A stretch of 5,413 nucleotides of DNA, taken from Candidatus Woesearchaeota archaeon. Its GTDB lineage: Archaea > Nanobdellota > Nanobdellia > SCGC-AAA011-G17 > JACQNH01. Every line of letters begins with the position of its first letter. Within the stretch, counting starts at the first letter, position 1. The translations under genes and the position numbers were made by a program. Below are positions 1 to 5,349 of this stretch, in pieces. The stretch is taken from positions 1 through 5,413 of the forward strand of contig JACQNH010000033.1 in assembly GCA_016203175.1 (NCBI GenBank), in the 5' to 3' direction. The notes below the pieces were generated by a model, which was not told the DNA's origin, did no database searches, and worked only from the letters and a program-made list of their open reading frames with translations.

Positions 1-1
1 A

Positions 2-1246
2 GGTTACATAACTTACCCAAGAACTTCAAGCCAAAAAATTCCTCCAACTTTAAATGTTAAAAAATTATTTGAAAAATTAAGTAAACAAGAAAAATATTCT
101 AAAATTGTTAAAGATTTAATTTCAAAATCAAAATTTAAAGCTAATGAAGGGCCTAAATCTGATCCTGCACATCCTGCATGTGTACCTAGTGGGGAGATTC
201 CTAAAAATCTGAAAGGTAAAGAATCCCAAGTTTATGATTTAATTGCAAGAAGATTTTTAAGTTCTTTTGGGGACGTGGCTAAAAAAGAGAATATGAATAT
301 TAAGATGGATTGTAATGAAGAGAAATTTTCTTTTTCTTGTTCTAAGATTATTGAAAAAGGATGGACTAATATTTATGGGCCTTATTTTAGGATGGAGTCT
401 ATTGAATTAAATGCGAAAGAAGGTGATGAAATTAAAAATCCTAAAATTATTTTATACTCTAAAGAAACTCAGCCTCCAAAAAGATTTACTCAGGCATCTA
501 TAATCAAAGAGTTGGCTGAAAAAAATTTGGGAACTAAAAGTACTCGTGCATTAGTCCTTGATACTTTATTTCAAAGACATTATGTTCAAGATAAATCGAT
601 TCAAGTAACTAATATAGGGGAAACTGTCTGTGATACTTTAGAAGAGTATGTTCCTGAATTAGTTTCTGAGCAATTAACGAGGCATTTTGAAGAAGATTTA
701 GAACAGATAAGAGAAGATAAAAAGAAGAAGGAAGATGTTATAAATGAGGCAAAGATTGTTCTTGAAAAAGTTTTGAAAAAATTTAAGTCCAATGAAGAAA
801 AAATAGGTAAAAATTTATTAAAAGCTGTTAAAGAGACTAGAGCTGAGCAGGAGAATTTAGGTTTATGCCCTCAATGCAAGAAAGGGGATTTAGTTATAAG
901 AAGGGGCAAATTTGGAAGGTTTGTAACTTGCAACAAATATCCTGAATGTAAGATCACTTTTTCCTTGCCTTCAAATGCTTTAGTAATACCTGCTAAAAAA
1001 TTATGTCCTGAATGCAATTATCCTGTTATTAAGGTTATTAAAAAAGCCACAAGACCTAGGGAAGTTTGTTTGAATAAGGAATGTAAAAGCAAAGAGGTTC
1101 CTAAAGAAATTTTGAAAAGATATGAAAGTAAGAAATGTCTTAAATGCCAGTCTGAGATGATTATTAGAAAATCTTTGTATGGAAGTTTTTTAGCTTGCTC
1201 TAAATATCCTAAATGCAGAAGCATAGAACAGATTAAATTAGAATAA
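2..1246 (+). CDS. topA: DNA topoisomerase I (type IA), C-terminal part; 5' end outside window
   Basis: Type IA topoisomerases cut one DNA strand through a tyrosine 5'-phosphate link and relax negative supercoils. The frame is open from base 2, so 414 residues are visible and the gene continues left. Residues 2-8 read YITYPRT, the active-site motif (E. coli ITYMRT), making Tyr5 (bases 14-16) the catalytic tyrosine. Residues 54-64 (DPAHPACVPSG) match the conserved HPAIxPTG-type motif, with Cys for Ile and Ser for Thr. Toprim and the N-terminal domains are off-window. The C-terminus carries three four-cysteine zinc fingers: bases 866-949 (CX2CX17CX5C), 1004-1084 (CX2CX17CX4C) and 1136-1216 (CX2CX16CX5C). 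Fingers 1 and 3 have the usual GxFGxF/YGSF core; finger 2 lacks it. A lysine/glutamate-rich helical stretch precedes them. The in-frame GTG at 275 is internal, because homology runs through it. The 3' end overlaps convergent radB by 14 bases. Confidence 0.96.
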   Translation, partial: GYITYPRTSSQKIPPTLNVKKLFEKLSKQEKYSKIVKDLISKSKFKANEGPKSDPAHPACVPSGEIPKNLKGKESQVYDLIARRFLSSFGDVAKKENMNIKMDCNEEKFSFSCSKIIEKGWTNIYGPYFRMESIELNAKEGDEIKNPKIILYSKETQPPKRFTQASIIKELAEKNLGTKSTRALVLDTLFQRHYVQDKSIQVTNIGETVCDTLEEYVPELVSEQLTRHFEEDLEQIREDKKKKEDVINEAKIVLEKVLKKFKSNEEKIGKNLLKAVKETRAEQENLGLCPQCKKGDLVIRRGKFGRFVTCNKYPECKITFSLPSNALVIPAKKLCPECNYPVIKVIKKATRPREVCLNKECKSKEVPKEILKRYESKKCLKCQSEMIIRKSLYGSFLACSKYPKCRSIEQIKLE

Positions 1247-1850
1247 TACTTTTGTTATTAATAACTAATTTTGATTCAAACTCAAAAGGTTTTTCAATTT
1301 TAATTCTTCTTGGTTTTATTTTTAATTCTATCAGACAGTTTGCCCAATTTTTAACCATTTCTCCCCCAACATTATTTATTTTATTATCATTTAGATTAAT
1401 ATAAACCTGATTTGTTATTAAAACTGGAATTTTTTTTGAAATTTCTTTTAATATTTGAAATTGTTTATCTAGAACTTTATTTGCTAAGTATTGATTTTTC
1501 TTTAACTCTTTTCTATAAAAAATTCCTATAGTGTCGATTATTATTAAACTAAATTTATCTGCAGTTTTTTCTAAACTCTGAATTGCTTTGTATTGTCCAT
1601 AGAAGTTTTTAGGCTTAAGCATTATTATATTTTTTAATAATTTTTCATTTCCAGATAATTGTAAAAATCGTTCAACTGAAAAGCCATTTTCTGTATCGAT
1701 GAAAAGAACTTTTTTATTCTCTATTAATAATTGAATAGCTGATAATTTTGCTAACGTTGTTTTACCTGAAGATGCCGGACCATAAACTAAAGTAATTTCA
1801 TTATTTGCTTTTTGAATTAATTCATCTAATTGTAGGCAACCTGTTTTCAT
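1233..1850 (-). CDS. radB: DNA repair and recombination protein RadB
   Basis: RadB is an archaeal RecA/Rad51-family paralog that lacks the N-terminal DNA-binding domain of RadA and is thought to act as an accessory or mediator in homologous recombination. At 205 residues it is slightly shorter than typical RadB (about 220). It opens with the family's GCxxLDEL segment (residues 4-11). Walker A is GPASSGKTT (24-32), DTE at 52-54 lies where the family's acidic residue sits, and Walker B is LIIID (102-106). The segment TNQVY (146-150) followed by VGGEMVKNWANCLIEL (161-176) is the RadA/RadB core signature. ATG at 1850 has no Shine-Dalgarno upstream but has a TATA-like element at a spacing that fits a leaderless transcript. 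The gene lies 75 bases downstream of serS on the same strand; its last 14 bases are antisense to topA. A KaiC-like ATPase is less likely given the TNQVY and VGGE segments. Confidence 0.9.
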   Translation of the reverse strand: MKTGCLQLDELIQKANNEITLVYGPASSGKTTLAKLSAIQLLIENKKVLFIDTENGFSVERFLQLSGNEKLLKNIIMLKPKNFYGQYKAIQSLEKTADKFSLIIIDTIGIFYRKELKKNQYLANKVLDKQFQILKEISKKIPVLITNQVYINLNDNKINNVGGEMVKNWANCLIELKIKPRRIKIEKPFEFESKLVINNKSIILI

Positions 1851-1870
1851 ATTGATTTAGGGCAAATACC

Positions 1871-1880
1871 TATTAAAATA
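1871..1880 (-). promoter_or_regulatory. Candidate TATA box of radB
   Basis: On the minus strand this reads TATTTTAATA, close to the archaeal box A consensus, 21-30 bases upstream of the radB ATG. Archaeal transcription starts about 25 bases after the centre of the box, so the transcript would begin at or next to the ATG. No GGAGG-like sequence lies in the gap, which agrees with a leaderless mRNA. The match is imperfect in AT-rich DNA, so confidence is limited; radB could instead be read through from serS. Confidence 0.4.
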
Positions 1881-1899
1881 ACTTGCGCTGTGAAATATG

Positions 1900-1905
1900 A
1901 AAAAA
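1900..1905 (-). terminator. Candidate U-tract terminator after serS
   Basis: The minus strand carries a run of six T between C residues about 20 bases past the serS stop codon. Archaeal RNA polymerase can stop at short U tracts without a hairpin, so this could end the serS transcript before the radB promoter element at 1871-1880. The run is short, and read-through into radB is equally possible. Confidence 0.3.
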
Positions 1906-1925
1906 GTGCTAAAGAATCTAGAATA

Positions 1926-3209
1926 CTAATGTTTTTTACCAATGACCTTTATACCATGCATATAAGGGATTAAAACTCTAGGAACTTTAATAGTCCCATC
2001 TTTTTGCTGATAGTTTTCTAAAATAGCAACCATTGCCCTTGAAGTAGCAACCATTGTGTTGTTTAAGATATGAACGTAATCCTTTTCTTTCCCGCTAGAA
2101 TATTTTATATTTAATGCCCTTGCTTGAAAATCTGTACAATTACCAGCCGAAGTAACCTCTTTGTATTCTTTTTGTCTTGGGAACCACGCTTCTATATCCC
2201 ATTGTTTTGCAAATTTAGCACCTAAATCCCCTGAACATATTTCTATAACTCTGTATGGTATTTTTAAACTTTGAAAGAATTTTTCTGTTAAAGCCTGCAT
2301 ATATTTGTGCATTTTTATAGAATCTTTTGATGTGCAAAATACAACCTGCTCTACTTTATTAAACTGATGCATTCTAAACAGCCATTTTGTATCAATTCCA
2401 TGACCCCCAACCTCTTTTCTGAAACAAGGAGTAACTGTGAATAATTTAATAGGCAGATTTTCTTTAGCTAAAGTTTTATTTTTAAAAAGAGAAACTAATG
2501 GATGTTCGCCTGTACCAATTAAATATAGGTCTTCATTTTCAACTTTATAGATAACGTTTTCAAAATCTTCCAAACCACTTAAAACACTCAATAATGTTTT
2601 ATGATTCAAAAGCATTGGTGGAACTACAGGTGTAAATTTATTTTTAATTAGAAAATCTACACCATATCTTTGTAAAGCCATATCTAACAAAGCTACATCT
2701 TTAAGTAAATAATTGAAGCCTCTTCCTGTATTGTTTATGCCTGCTTCAAAATCTGCAAAACCTAATCTTTCTAATAACTCTGCATGATTCTTTAGCTCAA
2801 ATTTAATTTTAGGAATTTTCCCCCATTTTTTAATCTCTTTATTATCTTTATCCGATTTTCCAAGAGGAACTGATGGATCTAGTAAATTTGGAAGTTTATT
2901 TACATTAAAATCAACTTTATCCTTTAAATCAATTTCTTCCAATTCTAAAACTTTAATCCTTTCAGGAATTTCTTTTATTTCTTTAATTAAAGAAGAAATA
3001 TCTTTGCCTTCTTTTTTTAATTTATTTATATTTTCCGAGATTATATTCCTTTTATTTCTTAAATCATCCAATTCCTGCTTGATTTTCTTCCATTTAGGAT
3101 AAAATTCCAAAATAGCTTTTAAATTTTCTAATTTGAATTCTTTCCCTCTTTTCTTTAGATCTTTTTTAATTAATTCCGGGTTTTCTACTACAAATTTGAC
3201 GTCTAACAT
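1926..3209 (-). CDS. serS: Seryl-tRNA synthetase (standard class II type)
   Basis: This cytoplasmic class II synthetase charges tRNA-Ser (and tRNA-Sec where present) with serine through a seryl-adenylate. The 427-residue length is normal. Residues 1 to about 105 form the long two-helix coiled-coil arm that grips the tRNA variable arm, including LRNKRNIISENI (50-61). The catalytic core follows: TGE at 233-235 (serine-binding TxE loop), motif 2 FRKE at 263-266 with LFRMHQFNKVEQ (277-288), GDLG at 327-330, and EVTSAGNCTDFQARA (351-365). Motif 3 is the TSRAMVAILENYQQKDG region (389-405). Motif 1 lies near residues 180-200 (VVPPML). TGEHP and ATSR are archaeal/eukaryotic in style. It is not the rare methanogen-type SerRS, which has a different N-terminal domain. 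The ATG at 3209 follows a good TATA box at leaderless spacing, and the N-terminus MLDVKFVVENPE matches family starts. It is divergent from the winged-helix gene and upstream of radB. Confidence 0.97.
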   Translation of the reverse strand: MLDVKFVVENPELIKKDLKKRGKEFKLENLKAILEFYPKWKKIKQELDDLRNKRNIISENINKLKKEGKDISSLIKEIKEIPERIKVLELEEIDLKDKVDFNVNKLPNLLDPSVPLGKSDKDNKEIKKWGKIPKIKFELKNHAELLERLGFADFEAGINNTGRGFNYLLKDVALLDMALQRYGVDFLIKNKFTPVVPPMLLNHKTLLSVLSGLEDFENVIYKVENEDLYLIGTGEHPLVSLFKNKTLAKENLPIKLFTVTPCFRKEVGGHGIDTKWLFRMHQFNKVEQVVFCTSKDSIKMHKYMQALTEKFFQSLKIPYRVIEICSGDLGAKFAKQWDIEAWFPRQKEYKEVTSAGNCTDFQARALNIKYSSGKEKDYVHILNNTMVATSRAMVAILENYQQKDGTIKVPRVLIPYMHGIKVIGKKH

Positions 3210-3230
3210 AAGATTTTTATAGAAGGTTAT

Positions 3231-3238
3231 TTTATAAA
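3231..3238 (-). promoter_or_regulatory. TATA box of serS
   Basis: The minus strand reads TATTTATAAAATA around this point, with the core TTTATAAA 22-29 bases upstream of the serS ATG. That spacing places the transcription start at about the first base of the start codon, so the mRNA is predicted to be leaderless. The 20 bases before the ATG hold no Shine-Dalgarno match, which supports this. Confidence 0.6.
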
Positions 3239-3300
3239 TATTATTAGTTTATTTTACGAAAGTTCACCCCTAATTGAAAATGAAAATTAAAATGCAAACA

Positions 3301-3308
3301 TTTAAATA
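3301..3308 (+). promoter_or_regulatory. TATA box of the winged-helix regulator gene
   Basis: TTTAAATA is an exact match to the archaeal box A consensus. Transcription should start about 25 bases on, near 3328-3332, giving a leader of roughly 22-26 bases that includes the purine-rich ribosome-binding region. It lies about 63 bases from the divergent serS TATA box, so one regulator bound here could affect both genes. Confidence 0.65.
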
Positions 3309-3331
3309 TCCATTTTATAGTATACAGGTCT

Positions 3332-3346
3332 GAGGTGAAGGGGGAG
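3332..3346 (+). promoter_or_regulatory. Ribosome-binding region of the winged-helix regulator gene
   Basis: Two anti-16S matches lie in a row. GAGGTGA (3332-3338) is the longer match but is 15 bases from the ATG at 3354, further than usual. GGAG inside the run of G at 3340-3346 is 7 bases from the ATG, an ordinary spacing. An in-frame TAA at 3351-3353 rules out any start further upstream, so ATG at 3354 is fixed. Confidence 0.6.
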
Positions 3347-3353
3347 TTGTTAA

Positions 3354-3629
3354 ATGAGTAAGAAACAAAAGGATATATTTGAGGTTTTTTTTAGGAGAAA
3401 ACCTGCTATGATTTTAGTTGCTTTAAATAAGGATATGAGAAGCAAATATGGGAGTGTTTTGGCTAAAGAAGTTGATTGCACTTATTCTCATGCTGTCAAG
3501 ATTTTACAAGAGATGGAAAAAGCAAAATTAGTTCTATTTGAGAAGCAAGGAAGAATTAAGACTATAAAGTTAACAGAAACAGGTCAAAGAATTGCTGAGC
3601 ATATCGGTAAAATTAAGGATATGCTTTAA
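3354..3629 (+). CDS. Small winged-helix (MarR-like) DNA-binding protein
   Basis: The 91-residue protein looks like a single winged helix-turn-helix domain. It opens with a basic segment and FFRRKPAMILVAL (12-24), followed by YGSVLAKEV (32-40), DCTYSHAVKILQEMEKAKLV (41-60) as turn, recognition helix and following helix, a basic wing around residues 61-73 (FEKQGRIKT), and LTETGQRIAEHI (73-84), the typical MarR/ArsR-like closing helix. It most likely binds DNA as a dimer and regulates transcription; no ligand pocket or metal site is evident. Cys42 is the only cysteine. The gene has its own consensus TATA box and a leader with a Shine-Dalgarno, and is divergent from serS. Targets are unknown; autoregulation is a reasonable guess only. 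A T-rich tract follows the stop. Confidence 0.8.
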   Translation: MSKKQKDIFEVFFRRKPAMILVALNKDMRSKYGSVLAKEVDCTYSHAVKILQEMEKAKLVLFEKQGRIKTIKLTETGQRIAEHIGKIKDML

Positions 3630-3635
3630 TTTCTC

Positions 3636-3649
3636 TTTTTTTAATTTTT
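3636..3649 (+). terminator. T-tract terminator of the winged-helix gene
   Basis: Seven T in a row, then AA, then five more T begin six bases after the TAA stop at 3627-3629. This is the form expected of an archaeal intrinsic terminator. It occupies the 18-base gap between two convergent genes and touches the stop codon of the small cysteine-rich gene on the other strand. Confidence 0.55.
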
Positions 3650-3875
3650 AATAAAAGGGTTTTCCAGTTGGAGATGTACATGTACAAACACTATTAAGGC
3701 ATTTTTTAACTAATTCTTCATAGCCCGCAGGAGCACCAGGTCCACCACATTCTCCTTTACAATCGGAATCTTTTGTGCAGGTATCAGTTGTACTTATCTT
3801 TTTTTCCTGTATACAACTTGAAATTGTAATTAAGGCTAAGATTAAAATTAATAAAAGTAAATTTTCTATTTTCAT
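3648..3875 (-). CDS. Small secreted or lipid-anchored cysteine-rich protein, function unknown
   Basis: This 75-residue protein is not a family I can name. Residues 1-20 form a signal peptide: a short charged start (MKIEN), a strongly hydrophobic core (LLLLILILALITI) and ISSC, where Cys21 fits a lipobox. That suggests export and possibly a lipid anchor, although archaeal lipidation is less well defined. The mature part has six further cysteines (33, 39, 43, 59, 64, 66), beginning CTKDSDCKGECGG and ending CTCTSPTGKPFY. The even number and their spacing suggest three disulfide bonds in a small extracellular domain; CxxDSDC motifs are common in disulfide-rich secreted proteins. It starts three bases after the stop of the membrane-anchored gene upstream, in the same frame, and has no convincing Shine-Dalgarno, so translation is probably coupled. 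A role outside the cell with the upstream protein is an inference from this arrangement. Confidence 0.75.
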   Translation of the reverse strand: MKIENLLLLILILALITISSCIQEKKISTTDTCTKDSDCKGECGGPGAPAGYEELVKKCLNSVCTCTSPTGKPFY

Positions 3876-3878
3876 TTT

Positions 3879-4676
3879 TTATAATCCATATTTATTTCTT
3901 AGATCTTCCCATAAAGTTATGTAAATAGTTGATATTTTTTCTACTGGCTTATCTACATAGATTATTTTTGTTTCAGTTTTTTGGAGTGTTTTATAAAGTG
4001 TTTTTGTTACTTGTCTAGTTTCACCCGGTATAACCTTTGATTTATCTTCGCAAGTCCACTTTTGAGTAACTGATATTGGTTTTAATCTTACATCACGTTT
4101 AGGGTCAAAAGGAGCTACCCACTGCATATCTAATTCGCTAGTTTCTTTGCATGGTTTATTTAACACATTGATAAATATTTTATTCGGACATTCTACTTCT
4201 TTATTATCATAAAAGAAACAAACTTCAAAGTCTATATTTAATCCAAAATGTTGTCTTAGATAGTAATCGTAAACATCTAGATTACATACTTTTGCCCTTT
4301 GTACATATCTTCCAGCGGGATTTACTCCTATTGCCCTGTTAAATAAATAACCTGTATTTGATCTATAGTCATAAGCCATTTTTGATAAATCCCCAATGTA
4401 CTCTATTGAGAAATTAATATCTTTGTAAGAGCAAAAAGAATATTCAACTTGGGTAGATGGTTCACTAATTTCTTCTGTTACATTATATGGTTCTGTATAG
4501 TTTATTTTTATAGTTTCTGTTACTGGTTCTTTAATATATGTTATTTCTGTTACATCTACAGGCACTTTAACTATGTTTAAGAATAAAACTGCTATTACAA
4601 TCATTGCTAAAATTATAAGAATTACAATCAACCATGACCTAATATTGATTTTTGACCTTCTTTTTTTAATTACCAT
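3879..4676 (-). CDS. Single-pass membrane-anchored extracellular protein, function unknown
   Basis: I do not recognise a named family in this 265-residue protein. A basic N-terminus (KKRRSK, 4-9) precedes one hydrophobic segment at about residues 15-35, which by the positive-inside rule puts the rest outside the cell. Residues 37-72 are a low-complexity arm rich in Thr, Val, Pro, Glu and Tyr (VTEITY, EPVTET, YTEPYNVTEE). Residues 80-210 form a likely folded domain with six cysteines (82, 131, 153, 163, 176, 209), an even set able to form three disulfides. Residues 218-252 are a second arm of short VTKT/YKT-type units, and the chain ends ITLWEDLRNKYGL. Possible N-glycosylation sequons lie at Asn59, Asn65 and Asn88. 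A TATA box and Shine-Dalgarno precede ATG 4676. It is the first gene of a unit with the cysteine-rich small protein. A surface or stalked envelope protein is the best structural description. Confidence 0.78.
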   Translation of the reverse strand: MVIKKRRSKINIRSWLIVILIILAMIVIAVLFLNIVKVPVDVTEITYIKEPVTETIKINYTEPYNVTEEISEPSTQVEYSFCSYKDINFSIEYIGDLSKMAYDYRSNTGYLFNRAIGVNPAGRYVQRAKVCNLDVYDYYLRQHFGLNIDFEVCFFYDNKEVECPNKIFINVLNKPCKETSELDMQWVAPFDPKRDVRLKPISVTQKWTCEDKSKVIPGETRQVTKTLYKTLQKTETKIIYVDKPVEKISTIYITLWEDLRNKYGL

Positions 4677-4680
4677 TTTA

Positions 4681-4685
4681 ACCTC
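4681..4685 (-). promoter_or_regulatory. Shine-Dalgarno of the membrane-anchored protein gene
   Basis: The minus strand reads AGAGGTTAAAATG, placing GAGGT four bases before the ATG at 4676. The spacing is short but usable. It supports this start and shows that this transcript is leadered, unlike the predicted leaderless serS and zinc-ribbon transcripts. Confidence 0.5.
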
Positions 4686-4708
4686 TTTTCAATGTATATT
4701 TTTGGAGA

Positions 4709-4716
4709 TATATAAA
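4709..4716 (-). promoter_or_regulatory. TATA box of the membrane-anchored protein gene
   Basis: The minus strand reads CTTTATATATC, an exact TTTATATA box, 33-40 bases upstream of ATG 4676. The expected start near 4686-4688 gives a leader of about ten bases that just includes the GAGGT ribosome-binding site. It probably drives both this gene and the cysteine-rich gene after it. Confidence 0.65.
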
Positions 4717-4854
4717 GTTTTGTTTTTGTAATTCTCGTAAAACCCAAAATTTCAAATGGGATTTAACCTAGAAATTGTTACCTTACTATCTAAATATTTC
4801 GTTTTTAAGTGAATTGTAGATATAATGAATTATTTATGTCTATTTTTCTGTGAA

Positions 4855-5196
4855 CTACTCAAGATTCAGAGATTTCATTATTTTATCAAGTTTTAGATTG
4901 ATTTGATCTAATTTCTCTGAAGATATACTAGACCTGTTTTGTCCAGAATCCCTGTTTCTCGATCTAAAATTACCTGTTTTTTCAAAGCAATCACTGCAAT
5001 AAACTGGTTTATCTCCTGTTGGTCTAAATGGAACTTTGCACTGTTTTCCGCATTTGTCACATGTAACTTCGTGCATTTCAAGCGGCCTTCTTCTTTCAGA
5101 TTCTCTAAAATCACGATCTCTTCCAAATCCTCTATCACCAGAATTGCTCCCTCTACTAAATCTGCCTTTGCTTTTACCTTGTCTAAAATTTCCCAT
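4855..5196 (-). CDS. RG-rich zinc-ribbon protein with C-terminal coiled coil
   Basis: The 113-residue protein has three parts. Residues 1-38 are a disordered, strongly basic arm rich in Arg, Gly, Ser and Asp with RG-type repeats (GRFSRG, DRGFGRDRDF), the composition of RNA-binding tails. Residues 41-72 form a compact zinc ribbon, CDKCGKQCKVPF followed by RPTGDKPVYCSDCF; Cys46, 49, 67 and 70 are the likely ligands and Cys53 is extra. Similar VPFxPTGDxPVYCxxCF ribbons are, as I recall them, common in small proteins of DPANN archaea and CPR bacteria, without an established function. Residues 91-113 show an a/d heptad pattern (Leu96, Ile99, Leu103, Ile106, Leu110), suggesting self-association. 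ATG 5196 is favoured by a TATA box at leaderless spacing; Met41 could start a ribbon-only form but has no promoter support. An RNA-binding or RNA-chaperone role is an inference from composition. Confidence 0.85.
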   Translation of the reverse strand: MGNFRQGKSKGRFSRGSNSGDRGFGRDRDFRESERRRPLEMHEVTCDKCGKQCKVPFRPTGDKPVYCSDCFEKTGNFRSRNRDSGQNRSSISSEKLDQINLKLDKIMKSLNLE

Positions 5197-5217
5197 ATAT
5201 ATTTGATTAAATTACAC

Positions 5218-5225
5218 TATATAAA
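5218..5225 (-). promoter_or_regulatory. TATA box of the zinc-ribbon gene
   Basis: The minus strand reads GCTTTATATAGTG, an exact TTTATATA box 22-29 bases upstream of ATG 5196. This predicts a transcript starting at the start codon, and the 20 bases between contain no Shine-Dalgarno. The box lies about 42 bases from the insertion sequence end, so the core promoter survived the insertion. Confidence 0.65.
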
Positions 5226-5266
5226 GCTAGTGTGACCTCATTTTCGGATCAAAAACAAAATTTCAA

Positions 5267-5285
5267 GGGGCTCTGTCCTAAAAAT
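5267..5285. repeat. Putative terminal inverted repeat of the insertion sequence
   Basis: GGGGCTCTGTCCTAAAAAT reads into the element on the plus strand and resembles IS6-type ends. The true first base could be 5267 or 5269. Without the partner end this remains a pattern match only. Confidence 0.45.
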
Positions 5286-5349
5286 CCATTTCAAGGCTGC
5301 ACTAGTCCAATAGATATGGCACCTTTTTATTCTCTTATTTTAACCTTCT

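Noticed and set aside
275..277. GTG as the start of a separate 323-residue gene
   Set aside because: The frame is open to the left edge and encodes the topoisomerase active-site YITYPRT and HPACVPSG motifs, so the GTG is an internal codon.
601..1224. Two minus-strand open frames inside topA (601-792 and 1018-1224)
   Set aside because: They are antisense shadows of a strongly supported gene, rich in Ser/Phe/Leu as expected for reverse complements of lysine-rich coding DNA, with no recognisable domain.
3280..3333. 17-codon plus-strand open frame upstream of the winged-helix gene, considered as a leader peptide
   Set aside because: It spans the TATA box, so its start would not be transcribed from that promoter, and it has no ribosome-binding site.
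4677..4854. Search for a small RNA, tRNA or short gene in the 178-base gap before the zinc-ribbon gene
   Set aside because: Beyond the promoter and ribosome-binding site of the next gene I see no cloverleaf, strong stem or credible coding frame.
4908..5235. Frames overlapping the zinc-ribbon gene (4908-5138 minus, 4939-5235 plus)
   Set aside because: The zinc-ribbon frame has conserved cysteines, a TATA box and a coherent domain order; the others show none of these.
4745..5266. 11-base word CAAAATTTCAA at 4745-4755 and 5256-5266, on both sides of the zinc-ribbon gene, considered as attachment sites or a duplication
   Set aside because: With this base composition around a dozen repeated 11-mers are expected by chance in a window of this size, and the flanks do not match.
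5288..5349. Imperfect palindrome near CCAATAGATATGG in the IS end, considered as a structured element
   Set aside because: The arms mismatch after three bases, so a stable stem is not supported.
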